This document shows positions 1 to 11,666 of a stretch of DNA of 64,000 nt, piece by piece. Under the pieces are notes generated by a model, which did not search any database, was not told where the DNA came from, and saw only the letters and a program-made list of their open reading frames with translations. The stretch is from positions 744,001-808,000 of the forward strand of contig NC_045144.1 in the NCBI RefSeq assembly GCF_008831285.2. Reading direction: 5' to 3'. The DNA comes from Nymphaea colorata. Taxonomy: Eukaryota > Streptophyta > Magnoliopsida > Nymphaeales > Nymphaeaceae. The translations under genes and the position numbers were made by a program. How positions within the stretch are numbered: position 1 is the stretch's first letter; each line of letters opens with the position of its first letter.

Positions 1-165
1 AAATCTTGAGCTACCGCCTAATAGAATTGCAATAGCAGTCCATCTGAAAGGTCTGACCATTTGCTTCCCCTCAATTTCACTCACTACAAGATCTGGTAAT
101 CCAAATGCCTCCTCCCACTCATTTTGGTCCACAACACCAGCGCTCTTTACCACCGACACCCAAAA
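1..165 (-). pseudogene. LINE ORF1 fragment (left edge)
   Basis: The reverse complement of these bases matches 62040-62202, where the same frame runs on into a plant L1-type LINE ORF1 of the DUF4283 class. The short peptide contains an RPFRW segment that resembles the start of that domain. Only the edge lies in the window. It sits head-to-head with the aspartic protease pseudogene, as in copy B. The assignment rests on the match to the better preserved copy at 62-64 kb. Confidence 0.45.
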
Positions 166-419
166 TCATCGCACTGATAGAACTGACTGGAATCCTTGAT
201 CAATAGGTGACTTTCCACGAACATTTTCCTAACTCTAACCTAGGGTCCATGTTGTTCCCTTTCTCTGCTCCTTCACATGATAACCACATCTTCTCCGTGA
301 CCAAGAACTGTTACATGTGGAACAATCCACACACTTCTCACTTTGACCATGTGCTTCTTTTCCCCACCATTTGTATTTAAATCCACACCCTTAGTCACAA
401 CCTACCTCATGATCTCCTT

Positions 420-427
420 TATAAATA
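420..427 (+). promoter_or_regulatory. TATA-like box before aspartic protease copy A
   Basis: TATAAATA lies about 25 bases before the first ATG of the pseudogene and is conserved at the matching place in copy B (61716-61723, minus strand). It is a plausible relic of the core promoter. Copy C has lost this part. Confidence 0.4.
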
Positions 428-439
428 CAAGGAGTTTTT

Positions 440-2224
440 CTTTGTAGATCTATGATTAACAGTTGCCATAGCCACCTTCCTCTCCGCCTTCATGATCCTC
501 CTCCTGTAACTTCTCCCAGTTGCACTATCAAACTTTCCTACGAACATCTTGACTAACACTGTGAATGTTAACCAAAACTCTAGGCTTCTCGATAGACCTC
601 ATTCACCAAGACTTGCCTCTCTCTCATCTCTATGATCCTTCATCCACTCCAGTTCGAAGCACTGAGCAGGGCAGCTCTACGCTTCAAGTTGTGCTCCCGA
701 TTGGCTTCAGGTTATGCCAACACCAACAACACGACCATCCATGTGTATTCGCATGAAGCCTGACCAGATGAACTAATTCCAGTGCCTGAACGCTAAAATC
801 TGGAAATATCTGGCAAATTCCAGATTTCAAGCAAATGCCCTGGTAACTTTGAAGTTTAGAACTATCTGGTTAAGGAGGACTATCTGGTTAACTTGAGAAA
901 TGTGTTGGGGTCCACTAAACAGGTGAAGCTGCCCACAAAAGTTCACATCCTGCAATCAAACCTGGTTGAAATGCTTTGGAAAGCTTCCGCCTGTATGACA
1001 AGACAAACATTTTAGAAAAGAAAGTTGGCCATATGTCCAACTATTTCTTCTCAAATCCCACCATACAACATATATACTTAAATCTATGAGAGAATAGGCT
1101 GGTAGGCAGTTGTTTGGAGTTATCGAAGCAGCAACTTCATTTACTATCAAAAGAAGACATTGATACATCTATATATAGAGAGTTTCTCATGCAGATTTAC
1201 ATTAGTACATCACTAGAAGTCCAATCTTACTTGGTCATCATCAATACTGGCAGCAAACTCAAATGGACATTCTGTGTTCCTTACTACAACTTTACCTGCC
1301 AAATGAAGTCCACATTAAAGCCACTTCAGTCTTCCACAGACCATAACCTGAGATGCACCATTGGCTTCTGGTCCGCTTGTCACAACAACCAACTTCGTAG
1401 CGTCAAGTCCTCTTATGGTGATGGATCTGTTGTATAAGGGTCCCTTGCTCTCGAAAGATTTTGGTTTGAGGTTGGCACTGATGGCACCATCAAGCTTCCG
1501 ACAATCGCCTTTGGTTGTGTTCATAAATAAAATAGTGTTGATTCCGAAAATCTTGTACATCCTAGTCTTGTTGGCTTCAGGCCAGGATCTCTTTCACTTG
1601 TTAGTGACATCGGCTTCTTTATTAACCATAAATTTGTGTACGGTCTTCCTCTCCATAGCAAGAAAAATAATGTCATTGAGTAGATCAAATTCTGTGAGGA
1701 GGTAGAGTTCTTCGGAACCCAAGAGGTTCAACAGACGCCAATGGAAGCAAATGCAGCTCAAGGCACTTTCTGTACACTCACACTAGATTACTTAAATGTG
1801 GGGAACAACAGACTCAACATATAGTTTGGAGGTGCACAGATGGCAACGTGGTTGGGATATGCTGGATCAATCATGATAGACTCTTGTACCACGCTGACTA
1901 TCTTGCCGAACATGTGTATGATCAAGTGGCAAACACGGTGACTAATGTCACAAACCATAAACGCTTCTATCATCCTAACCAAGATTATTTGTGTTATAAT
2001 GTAGAGAATAATGGTGATCCAAATTAAGGATTGCGGGAGATGAGCTTTGATTCCACCAACGCAGACTTGAAGCTGCCACCTTCAAATATCTTTTGGATAT
2101 ATAGAAGTGCGACCGCTAGCTGAGCCATTTTCGGGAGTGTTTTCCAGCAGAACATGCATGTGAAATATGATTTGGGGAAGGGGCTGCTTTATTTTGCACC
2201 AATTGAATGTACTCAGGGCTGAAG
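440..2224 (+). pseudogene. Aspartic protease pseudogene (nepenthesin/CDR1-like, pepsin A1 family), copy A
   Basis: Members of this family are secreted or apoplastic endopeptidases with two catalytic Asp residues. The order of parts fits the family. A hydrophobic IATFLSAFMILLL signal-like stretch (about 470-510) is followed by a TAA. The propeptide segment GFSIDLIHQD is near 580-610. The mature N-terminus starts near 1160 with FLMQIYI, then the first active-site region, then YGDGS (flap, about 1415). AFGC follows at about 1510, IDSCTT at about 1880, and a C-terminus with LKLPPSNIF and FQQNMHVKYDLG at about 2060-2200. It is dead: the first catalytic motif D-T-G reads N-T-G, the second D-S-G reads D-S-C, a TAA follows the flap, and several stops and frameshifts break the frame. 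No intron is obvious, as in many genes of this class. The stop after the signal stretch is shared with copy B, so inactivation at that point predates the duplication. Confidence 0.85.
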
Positions 2225-2791
2225 GTTTTTCGTGATGATCTACGCGGTTCTCTGTACTAGTCTATAATTGGCAGCATTGGACACTGCTTATGTTTTATGT
2301 CCTGATTGTCATGTGGTTGATGGTGTTATTTTTTCATGTTGAATAAATATATGTATCTTGTTTTGAAGATGCTTTCCCCCCGTTTAAGTTTAAAGCTTAA
2401 CTTAGATATGTGTGCACGAGTATGAACATTAACTATAGCTTTAACTCGACAGTCGCTAATACTGGCAATTCTGTCGCTAATAAGTAATCGCGACGGTCAA
2501 ATCTACACCAACACAAGTCCCGTTGCCCAAATGATTATCGATGAAAATGGCCATCGTGTCTTAGTTGTGTTTGTTGTGACATTAGTTGCTTTAAGTTATC
2601 ATAATGGCCATGGAATGTGCCTACACCTTATTGTAACTTTGACAATGGAATTTTCGGTCCCATAACACAATGTGTTCTGTGACGGTTATATAAATCGCTT
2701 AACTTCACAATGTCTTTCAACTTTGCAACTAACAATGCTAACCCTCCATCAACAATGATGGTTGTTGTAGCTTGCACAGTGTACTGGCTAT

Positions 2792-2944
2792 CGACATATT
2801 TTCAAGTCCCTTACACATGTTTGGAATGGATTTAGTACACAGCGACATATTCTTGAGTCCCCGACACATGTATGGGATGGATTTAGTACACAACGACATA
2901 TTTTCAAGTTGCTGACACATGTTTGGAACAGATTTTGGTATCAC
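2792..2944. repeat. 51-base minisatellite, three units
   Basis: Three head-to-tail units begin at 2792, 2843 and 2894, each starting CGACATATT and containing ACACATG and GGATTTAGTACACA. The period of 51 is a multiple of three, so the minus strand reads as a 17-residue repeat; I regard that frame as accidental. The matching place in the 33 kb copy has two units and the 59 kb copy has none. Confidence 0.85.
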
Positions 2945-3420
2945 TGAAGAATATTAAACGAGTGCTTGTGTAGCTAAAATTCGGAACATATAGTACCTGC
3001 TCAGCATTTAATTCATTAGAAGATTAATATTTTTGTTAATTGAAATGCAGTTGCGTTTCTTGAAATAAGAATATGGTGCTTTTATATATATTTTTTAAAA
3101 AAAGCAGTATATTATTCTTAACAAGTTCCATCTAAGAGAATTTAAAAGTCTCAGTGCAAGTTACACAAAAGACTTTACCTCCAGAAAGTTGTAAGCTTCA
3201 ATAGTCTTATATGTACTATTTTTCATAAGGTCAAACAAAGAGATCAGGTTACTCCGAGAAGAGTAGCATAACTGGTCGAGTTAAGAGTTTGGTGAGAGTC
3301 AGGTAGTCAGTTCCAATACCATGAGCATTATTCTCATGAACCATAAAGGTTGGGTGGAGCTACTTCTAAACTGAAGGGAGTGATCGTAAATTCACCTGGT
3401 TTTGATGTTTCTCTAGACCC

Positions 3421-3490
3421 TGGGGTAAAGGGGACGAGTAGAGCTTCTGCCCCTCATGCATAAGGCGGCAGGTTCACTCCCGCTCACCCA
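3421..3490 (+). repeat. tRNA-like Pol III promoter remnant, candidate SINE
   Basis: GGTTCACTCCC at 3471-3481 fits the tRNA B-box consensus closely. A GAGTAGAGC stretch (3435-3444) lies 26 bases upstream, about the spacing between the D-arm and the T-arm in a tRNA. The same pair of boxes occurs in both other alpha copies (minus strand, near 32957-33005 and 58857-58905). The A-box itself is poor and I cannot fix the element ends, so tRNA-derived SINE is an inference. Confidence 0.35.
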
Positions 3491-4580
3491 TAACAAAGAA
3501 GGGTTTTCTCCACAAGCAAGAGGTCCACTAAAATGTCATGCATTTGAGAACAGTGTTTATAAAAGTTGGGCTGAATTAATTTAAGTCAATTTGAATTGTT
3601 TGGCAAACCTGTTTTATTCAGTGGCTGGTGCCCCGTGTTGTTATTTAATTATCTTTAAATACTTTTAAGATTTTTTATCTTCTATTTTTCACTTGTTTTT
3701 TTAAATATAGTATAGTGATTTATCTTACCGACAGCCTGCAGGTTGTTTCACTTTGGGTTTCGGTTCTGATTCCGATTGTTATAAACATTTATTAGAAACG
3801 AATGGTCTATAGAATGGATTCATTTTCACTATTACCCAAATAAATATATATTGTTGAAGGTTCCGCACTGCATTCAATCATCAAACAAGTAATCTACTTA
3901 ATTTGCTAATTATTTTAAATGTGCATTTGTCAGTGTGAATTCAAATTTTATTTTAAAATTTTATACGAACCCTATTTTGATTGTCAGGAGTCATACGTGG
4001 GCTGGTGTAGGCAGTTGCCAAAATGGTCCTATCAAATTTCTTTATTTTCATTTTTACGTAAGCTTTCAACTACTTGCTTCTTTATATGCACCAGTGACCC
4101 TATAGGTATGAGATTCTTTAAATTAGTGCCCCTAAGTCCAACATTCCTAACTCTGGCTACCACTAACCATGGTTGGAGGTGGAACTAGCTGGATGATAAA
4201 ATAATGAAGTTTCTGATAATTGATTGTACTGTTTTTTCTTAATCATGTAATAAATATGTTACCAATTGGCAGCTTCGCCGTTGACCGTCAGTGTCGAAAA
4301 CTCAAGCAGCATCGATTGAAGACATCAACAAGCGACATTCCATGACAATGCTGGTGGCTAAAGTTCAGTTTCTCCTCCTCCACCACCGTTCTCTCCTCAT
4401 TCTTCTTGACTTTTATTTGAATGCCCTGAATATTCAGGAATGACCCGGCCAATCCAGTTTTCAGTCGACCTGATCGGATCATATGAAAATCCCATCAAAA
4501 GATCTGTAATGGCCCACGAAGCAGGAAAGTTGCCATGATCTTCCCTAACCCATCAACTTGTAACCTCAACCTCATCATTC

Positions 4581-4760
4581 GTGGCAGTACCCAAATTTTT
4601 TGACTGAACATCGCTTGAGTCACCGACCTGAGTTTGATAGTGCCCATGTGGGCTCTATGATGTGACTGGAACTGAGTCTAGCTTTATCACAATATAATTA
4701 TTGACTAACTGGTATGGGTAAATATGGTGCACACCAACCCACCCTTAGCTCCGCTATGGC
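4581..4760. mobile_element. Short MITE-like element (about 180 bases)
   Basis: The ends resemble each other as inverted repeats: GTGGCAGTACCC on the left and, read on the other strand, CATAGCGGAGCTAAGG on the right. The same segment is in both other alpha copies (about 31590-31780 and 57300-57470). Related short elements whose ends contain GGCAGAGCTA or GGAGCCAAG recur in the window. There is no coding capacity, and I could not recognise a target-site duplication here. Confidence 0.3.
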
Positions 4761-5607
4761 CCTTCTTACAACATAGTCCCCTACAAAATGTTACAATGTC
4801 AGCTGGTGTCTAGAAATTAGTGACATACAGTGGATTAAATTATTTATTTAATTACCTATTTGACATTTCAATAAAGCGAGGGCTCACTCAGCAGTTTCCC
4901 AGCAAAAAATTACCTACTTGATATCACAAGCAGTGGCTGCCGGATGGGCATCCAGACCAATTACATTATTATACTTGAACATATATGTTAGGTATGGGAA
5001 AACTATATATGTTACATAACATAGTAACTACAGAGATCAATTGGTGGCTGTACTAGTGCAACTAGGGTGGAAGCACTATGCCAGTTGATGGACTTTTGGC
5101 TCTACTCACATGGGCATGGGCATTATGGGAAGCCGGATTTCAGTTTTCACTCAATCTGAAACTTGAAACAGGTTATGTTTGAACCCCTATGTATAAAAAA
5201 TTGTACATAATAAGTTAAAAATAAAAATAAATTTTTATAAGGACAAAAAGGGTTTATGAAAAAGTAAAAAATCCCAAAATATACACTTCTTTACAAGAAA
5301 AGTCAAAAATACCCCAACCCCTTTCTTTTTTTTTTCCCTTTGGTATACATTTGTGTGTACAACCTTGTGCATGTAACTTGATATTAATATATGTTATTGT
5401 ATCTTCTAGTGAAAGGTTTGGATCATTCCCAATGAAGTCTTCTTTCCTAATGCATGTTTTAATTTCCACCATTTATTGCAAACCTTCTGAAGGGAGATTT
5501 TTAGCTATCGTGAAGGCTTTCTGGCTGTCGGATTGGTTCCTCGCTTCTTCTAACTGCTTGTTCTCTATTTTCTTTTGTTTTTCTTTACTCTTTAGTTTCA
5601 TTTAATA

Positions 5608-5611
<4 letters not shown>

Positions 5612-5654
<43 letters not shown>
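5612..5654. repeat. (TC)n microsatellite
   Basis: About 43 bases of TC dinucleotides with one interruption. Related tracts lie at 12596-12642, 30472-30489 and 41456-41488 in homologous positions of other block copies. Confidence 0.9.
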
Positions 5655-6032
5655 GTCCTGTGTGTGCTTGTGAATGTATATATTTATACATATAAGATGA
5701 TAAAAAAACATACCACTTAGGTAAGGGACGGGAGCCTGGCCTATTAAATTTTTTTTCATAATTTAGCAGTATCTGCAAATATATTGCATACATTAAGTTA
5801 TTTCTTTTTATTTTATTAATATACCATAATAATTAAAAATGGCTCTTATAACATTAAAATTTTAATAGTAGAAAAGAACACTTCTTTTTATAGAAGTAAT
5901 TTGAACTTGAACTTTATTTAGATTAAATTAGTGTTTACAGTGAACAAATTACGAGATTCACATTTTGTTCAAAACACTTTTTAACACAAATATAAGAGGT
6001 CTGTTGGTTTTTGTTTGTGACCGAAGTAGTGC

Positions 6033-6070
<38 letters not shown>

Positions 6071-7247
6071 TTGACATTGTTATCTCTTTTATACGGACTG
6101 TGGTGTAGGTACTGTGAATAGCATTAAAATAGGGAAAGGGAAGTTGGTCGATCAAACCAAGGCATCTTTCAGATGTGGTTTCATTAGCATATCAGTCTTC
6201 TATATGCTTTTGTGGTGATGCTGATCTGTGTTGAAGTCAATGATATATGTGAGAGACTTCCTACATAAAAAAGGACCAAATGCTGTGGAAACTCGTTCTT
6301 CTGCTTGAAGAGTCATATTTAGCACTTCTTGAATCATAATAAAAAGACGGTCAATTGCATCTGAGGTAACAGATTTCGATTTTTCTTGTTGTCATGGTAT
6401 TCATAATTCATGTTCTTCCATAGCCACCATATTGCCATGGGAACAGAATCATCCAACTTCACATAAATATTTTGATTCGAGCCTTTTTATTCCACCGCCA
6501 CGTCTGTCTGCGTCTCTGCCACCAAGTCTGGGACTGTAATATCAATGATGATAGAACTGTCATATCATGTAAACTAATGGTGCCTATTCAACAGGGTGTT
6601 TCCTCTCTTTTTTGACTTGTCTACCACCGAAAGTGAAAATGTGGTGGAAGAAAGAAATAAAGAAACAGCTCCATGCCATTTGAGTTCTCTTGCATGTATA
6701 GGGATAGAGAGAGAGAGAGGGACAGAGAAAGAGATAGGTATTACATGTTTTATTCTTATTTTAAATAGTAGTCCACACTGGCGAGTGGGAGATAGAGATG
6801 AGCTTATGGTTCCCCCAAGTAATTTTATAGGAAATAAGTAGTTTTATAGGAAATGAAACATGGATTAAACAATGTGCCAACCTGTTAAGCCCAAAGAAAA
6901 AACACAAAAAAATACAATGGCCTCATAGATGGCTCATTTTTTGAAATTATTGGGTTGTACAAAAGGGTAGATTGATATGGTAGAAACTTTTGGTAAAATG
7001 GATTTAGGTTAAGGATTCATAACTTGAGTGACTTTGGCACTAGATATTTCCAAAATGAGTATACCATGTCCAGATTCAATATATATGTTGTTATTCCAGG
7101 CTTCCTTCTCCTTTTCTCCTTTCCCTTTCCATTCTAGCCACCATCCAAAGCATTTGGATGATGAATTTTTGCAAACCAAACATATTTTTCAAAAATGTGG
7201 ACTAGTGTGTGGGCCTCTTTAAAGTAGTTTTTTTGCAGGAAGGAGGC

Positions 7248-7612
7248 CACAATTACAATCCAATCTCTAATCGTGTCATCATATCTAGACATGTTATTTT
7301 TGATGAAAGAAATTTTTATACTCTCATTGTGGTCCCTCTTTTACTGCCTCAAACATTTCAAGTTAGCTAAAGTCGTCGTCCAGATCTGAATGTATTAAGT
7401 CTAGACCTATTGATGAGCTAAAAGAGAGTTTACCTCTTATTGAGTTGCCTAGAACCATTCCTAGTTCCTCAAGTTCCACAACAGTTCAAACTGGTTCCAA
7501 TTACTTTCATGTGCAGATACCATCATTTTCACCATACTTAAACCTTCATGGAACTAGAAACACATGTTACAGACAATTCCAGCACAAGGGTGTCACAGTG
7601 TGCTTCATATAG
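7248..7612 (+). pseudogene. Ty1/copia integrase C-terminal fragment
   Basis: This stretch matches the minus-strand copia element at 44715-45100, the part just after the integrase core. Recognisable shared pieces are SNRVIISRHVIFDERNF-like residues (about 7268-7320), a run ending KESLPLIELPRTIP-like (about 7425-7465), and a TRNTCYRQFQHKGVTVCFI-like end at 7550-7610. A frameshift and stops interrupt it. The same 3' end appears in both copies, so the truncation of the element at that end happened before the beta block was duplicated. The left end at 7248 is a breakpoint onto block alpha. Confidence 0.7.
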
Positions 7613-8141
7613 CTATATTATGAACATAGTACCACATTATATGTATTCTTTCACAAACAGCTCATGTATTACCCTAAAAATACCCATTTATTTTTCTGGA
7701 CACAGGTAATTACGCCTCATACATGCATATATATATTTATTTTTAGGCAATCAGAGATGTCTAAGACTAAAAGTGTTGTGTATCATTTCCAGAATATAAC
7801 ACTTTACACATCTATTCATATCTAGGCGCGTAAATACATAGATTCTGTAACTATATAGGTAGGTATATATATGTATATATATATATATATACAAGCAAAG
7901 AAATTACAAGCGCTACATGCTGCACTCATAGCTGAGTATTCCCATACATTATTGCTCTATGCTGCAATCAATTCAGTCCGCCAAGAAGGCTACGTTCCAA
8001 GGCAGTGTAGCACGATTTCCTTGTAAAACATGCATTTACATGTATCATTTCAGCCCCACCAAGTAGAATTCTCCTTGCTTTATATATATATATATACCTA
8101 CCTATATAGATTATTTATAAAAGAAACTTTATAACACTTAC

Positions 8142-8310
8142 CAGGGTCTCTCAAACTGTACAGCCCCTGATTTTTTACTGTCAGCACCCTATCTCCTTGG
8201 TTTTCTTGATCCTCCAAGCTGCGGATAACAGTCACGTGGACCAGTGCCTCTTTGATCTTGATCTTCACCCCGAGATGCAGGAAAACAAGGGTTAGCTTTG
8301 ACTTTTTCCT
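8142..8310 (-). other. Exon-like stop-free stretch, unrecognised
   Basis: The minus strand stays open for over 50 codons (residues such as KIKEALVHVTVIRSLEDQ) and ends at CCTG|GTAAGTG, a strong plant splice donor. The paralogue at 44031-44195 (+) keeps most of the residues but has a TAG near its end and a weakened donor. It could be a captured exon or part of a transposon. I do not recognise the protein. Confidence 0.25.
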
Positions 8311-9470
8311 AATTTCTAACTGCTGGAACCGTTCCCCCTATGGCTGCAGCATATGGGAACCTGAGGTATGGGGTTAAATAAGGCCAATACATGGCGAGCA
8401 ACACCCACAAATGATTTTTCTCAGGAAGGCTTCTCATATTTAGTTTCTTTTAATATTTTCAGTTACCACTTCTACCTGGGTATATATTTGGTAACCCATT
8501 CATTTCTTTCCATGACTGCCTCCTTTATGATATAGTGGACAGCTTCAACTATTTTTATCAGTTATTGAATCTACCAATTATAGCCTATACTCTTATTAGA
8601 ATTTTTGTGATAATAAAGAAAAAGAAAAAGAAAAACGTGGGCATTAAAGCAACAGACCAGTTTGAGCCGGAAGTATTGGTTAGAAGGCGATCAGTTCTTA
8701 GAGATGATGTTAGCGTCCATCAGTTTGTTTGATCAACTTTCAAAGGTCGTGAGTTATAATGAAAAAATTTGGCTTTTGGTATTGTTTTGGCTGCAAGAAT
8801 GATATGTATAGAGGGATAAAATTTTGATATAGAAAGCATATTTAGATGGGTGCTTTGTGATGTTAGAGGTACTTTCCTTCCAGTTTTCACTTTTCACCTG
8901 TACAAATCACACCTTAGGCATGCAATATATTGGACCATATAGATATATAGCCCTCCACGTACGTCACTAAAATGATCCCAAATGCCCACCTAAGCAAGAA
9001 ATTAAGTCTAAGGTCACCTACGTTCTTTAGAGAGCTTCACCGTTGACCTTCAGTGTCGAAAACTCAAGCCTTATCGATTGAGGAAATCGACGAACGACAT
9101 CCCATGTCAATGCTGGTGGCTAAAGTGCAGTTTCTCCTCCTCCACCAACCCGCTCTCCTCTTTCTTCTTCTTCGGCCGCTTGAATCTGTGGAACTGGTCA
9201 ATGCCCGATATGAGATATGAGATCGAGCTGCAGCACACTTCTGTGGATCCACAAGTATACAACATCATAGGAAAAAGATGAAGGTTGGGTTATTTCTGAA
9301 TTTTTTAATGGCATACTATGTCTATTTTACACTTTTAAATTTTTTCATAACCTTTTTTTACCCTTTTAAAATGTTCCTTTTCTACTATAAAAAGAGATAT
9401 TTTGGTCATTATGTACCCATATACACAATTTTTTTACATATAACCTGTTTTGACAACCCGTTTCTACAGG

Positions 9471-9483
9471 ATATATATATATA

Positions 9484-9531
<48 letters not shown>

Positions 9532-9565
9532 ATATATTATATATATTTATATATATATATATGTG

Positions 9566-9598
<33 letters not shown>

Positions 9599-9609
9599 AT
9601 ATATATATA
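9471..9609. repeat. Long compound (TA)n microsatellite
   Basis: About 140 bases of nearly pure TA with GTG and TTA interruptions. The homologous place in the reversed copy (42821-42852) has only about 30 bases, so the tract has expanded here or contracted there. Confidence 0.9.
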
Positions 9610-10088
9610 ATCAATCTTCTTTGTCATCTTTTACTTACAAGATATATCTTCTCTATATAGAGTACCTTCTTGGACCGGACACTCTCTTTTTCGCTATGAC
9701 TGTTTTATTAATGCAAATATGTTTGTGTTGGCCCATGTCCACCTGAACTCAGCTGAACGCTCTCCAGTCATTGCTCTCATCATGAGCAAATGTGATCACC
9801 CTCTTTCTCTCTCTCTCTCTCTGATTTGGCCTGATTTGTTTTTTATTCTCGAACAACTCTTAAGGTGGAAAGATTAACAGAAGATGTGGACAGAAAAAGA
9901 GTCATGCATGGAATATTCTTCTGTCAGATTTTTCTTTCTTTGACAAGTAGCCTAAACCAGTGTTGTTAGAGGTGCACACCTGCATGAGGTCTCTGTGCAT
10001 CACCTAGAAGAACGCCTCAAAACATCTGAGTGATGCATCATTGACCTAATTAAGGTGTGTGGTATGACGATCTAATTAAGGTGTGCGG

Positions 10089-10097
10089 CATATATAT

Positions 10098-10145
<48 letters not shown>

Positions 10146-10150
10146 ATATG
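10089..10150. repeat. (TA)n microsatellite
   Basis: About 60 bases of TA with two short interruptions. It sits where a 10.15-10.33 kb segment begins that is related to 15.69-15.83, 37.72-37.86, 50.02-50.13 and 54.21-54.35 kb. Confidence 0.9.
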
Positions 10151-11320
10151 TTTGTGTGTATATTGAAATCGGGCAGATATTTTTGTGCTCAAATGGTTAT
10201 TTTGTATCATTAAAACTGCTGTAAAAGTTTTATTCCATTATTTAAAACCATGGTCAAGCAACTGATAGTTGAAAATGCATCTTTTGATGGATTGAGGTGA
10301 CAATCACCTAGAAGACATTGCTAGGTTGTTGCTTTTGAGAACTCACAGAAAATCCGTGCTGGGGACATCCAGCTACAGCTTGATAGGGAAGAGCAGCGAC
10401 CTTTTAGGGTTGACAGATTTGGAGTTTAAGAAAGCTGTGTCATATAGAGAAAAGTAGACATCATTAATTGTTTTAGAGCTACAAAATAAATGGAGACATG
10501 CAAAACATGATGTAACTTCACAAGAAACGGACCAAGATATTTTGGTTAGTTTTGCTGACCGATGGCTATTAGGAAATTTCTGTAACATAGAGTTGTGCTA
10601 GATTTGTCAACGAGAGGAAAATGTCTAATTCCTTTAAACTGAAGTTTTAGATCCATGTGCCATCTGTATTTGAAGTTGGCATACATGGTTTTGTATTTTC
10701 TGGTGGAAGATTTGGATCATTCCCAATTAAGTCTTCTTTCCTAAAGCACGTTTTGTTTTCCACCACTTATTGCAAACCCTAAGAATGGAGCTTTTAGCTA
10801 TCCTAAGGGATTTCTCGCTGTCGGATTGGTTCCTCTCTTCTTCTCTGCTGCTTCTATTTTCTTTTGTTTCATCCTTTTTTTTTTAGTTGTACTGTGGCTT
10901 CCATTACTCTTTGGATGTTTTTAGTTTCATTTAATACACACTCTCTCTCTCTCTCGTGTGTGCATGTGCATATATATGTATATATAAATAACATACCACT
11001 TAGGTAAGGGACAAAAGCCGGGCCTATTAAAATTTCTTTTCTTTATAACTTAGCACTATCTATATTTGGTGATAAACATACATTAAGTTAATTATTTTTT
11101 ATTTTATTAATATACCATAATAATTAAAAAAGGAATGGCACTTATAACATCAAATTTTTAATAGTAGAAAAATACTTTTTTTATAAAAGTAATTTGAACT
11201 TAAACATTGTTTAGATTACATTAGTGTTTATAATGAAGACATTAGGAGATTCATATTTTGTTCAGAACACTTTTTAACACAAACATAAGAGGTGTGTTGA
11301 TTTTTGTTTGTGATCGAAGT

Positions 11321-11411
11321 AGTGCGTGTGTGTGTGTGTATATATATATATACATATATGTATATATATATAATGTAAGAGCTCTGTTGGCTTTTGTTTG
11401 TGATCCAAGTA

Positions 11412-11449
<38 letters not shown>

Positions 11450-11487
11450 GTTGTAAGAGTCTGTTGGTTTTTTTTGTGATCGAAGTA

Positions 11488-11523
<36 letters not shown>

Positions 11524-11666
11524 TGAATGGTGACTTGACTTTTTAGAGTTATTCAGCCATCTAATCACGGTTGTCTGATCTGACTTGATAGATAGTTAGG
11601 AGAAAAATAAAGAGAAAAAAGTGATATGTATTTTCATTATCTATTATTAGTTATATACACACACAC

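Larger units (their letters stand above)
1..7247 (+). repeat. Segmental duplication block alpha, copy A
   Basis: This block occurs three times in the window: here, reversed at about 28718-35157, and reversed at 55481-62202. Base 1 pairs with base 62202 on the other strand. In order it holds a LINE ORF1 edge, an aspartic protease pseudogene, a 51-base minisatellite, a tRNA-like SINE remnant, several short MITE-like insertions and microsatellites. Over about 80 bases of the protease region copies A and B differ at about six positions, so the duplication is old. At 7248 the homology with the 55.5 kb copy stops abruptly and copia sequence begins, which marks a rearrangement breakpoint. Confidence 0.85.

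Noticed and set aside
9278-9746. Overlapping open frames rich in Tyr and Ile
   Set aside because: They are translations of the (TA)n tract and flanking AT-rich DNA, and the homologous region at 42.8 kb does not keep them.
11251-11568. Minus-strand open frame with Thr/His and Tyr/Ile runs
   Set aside because: Low-complexity translation of (TG)n(TA)n microsatellites, with no conserved domain.
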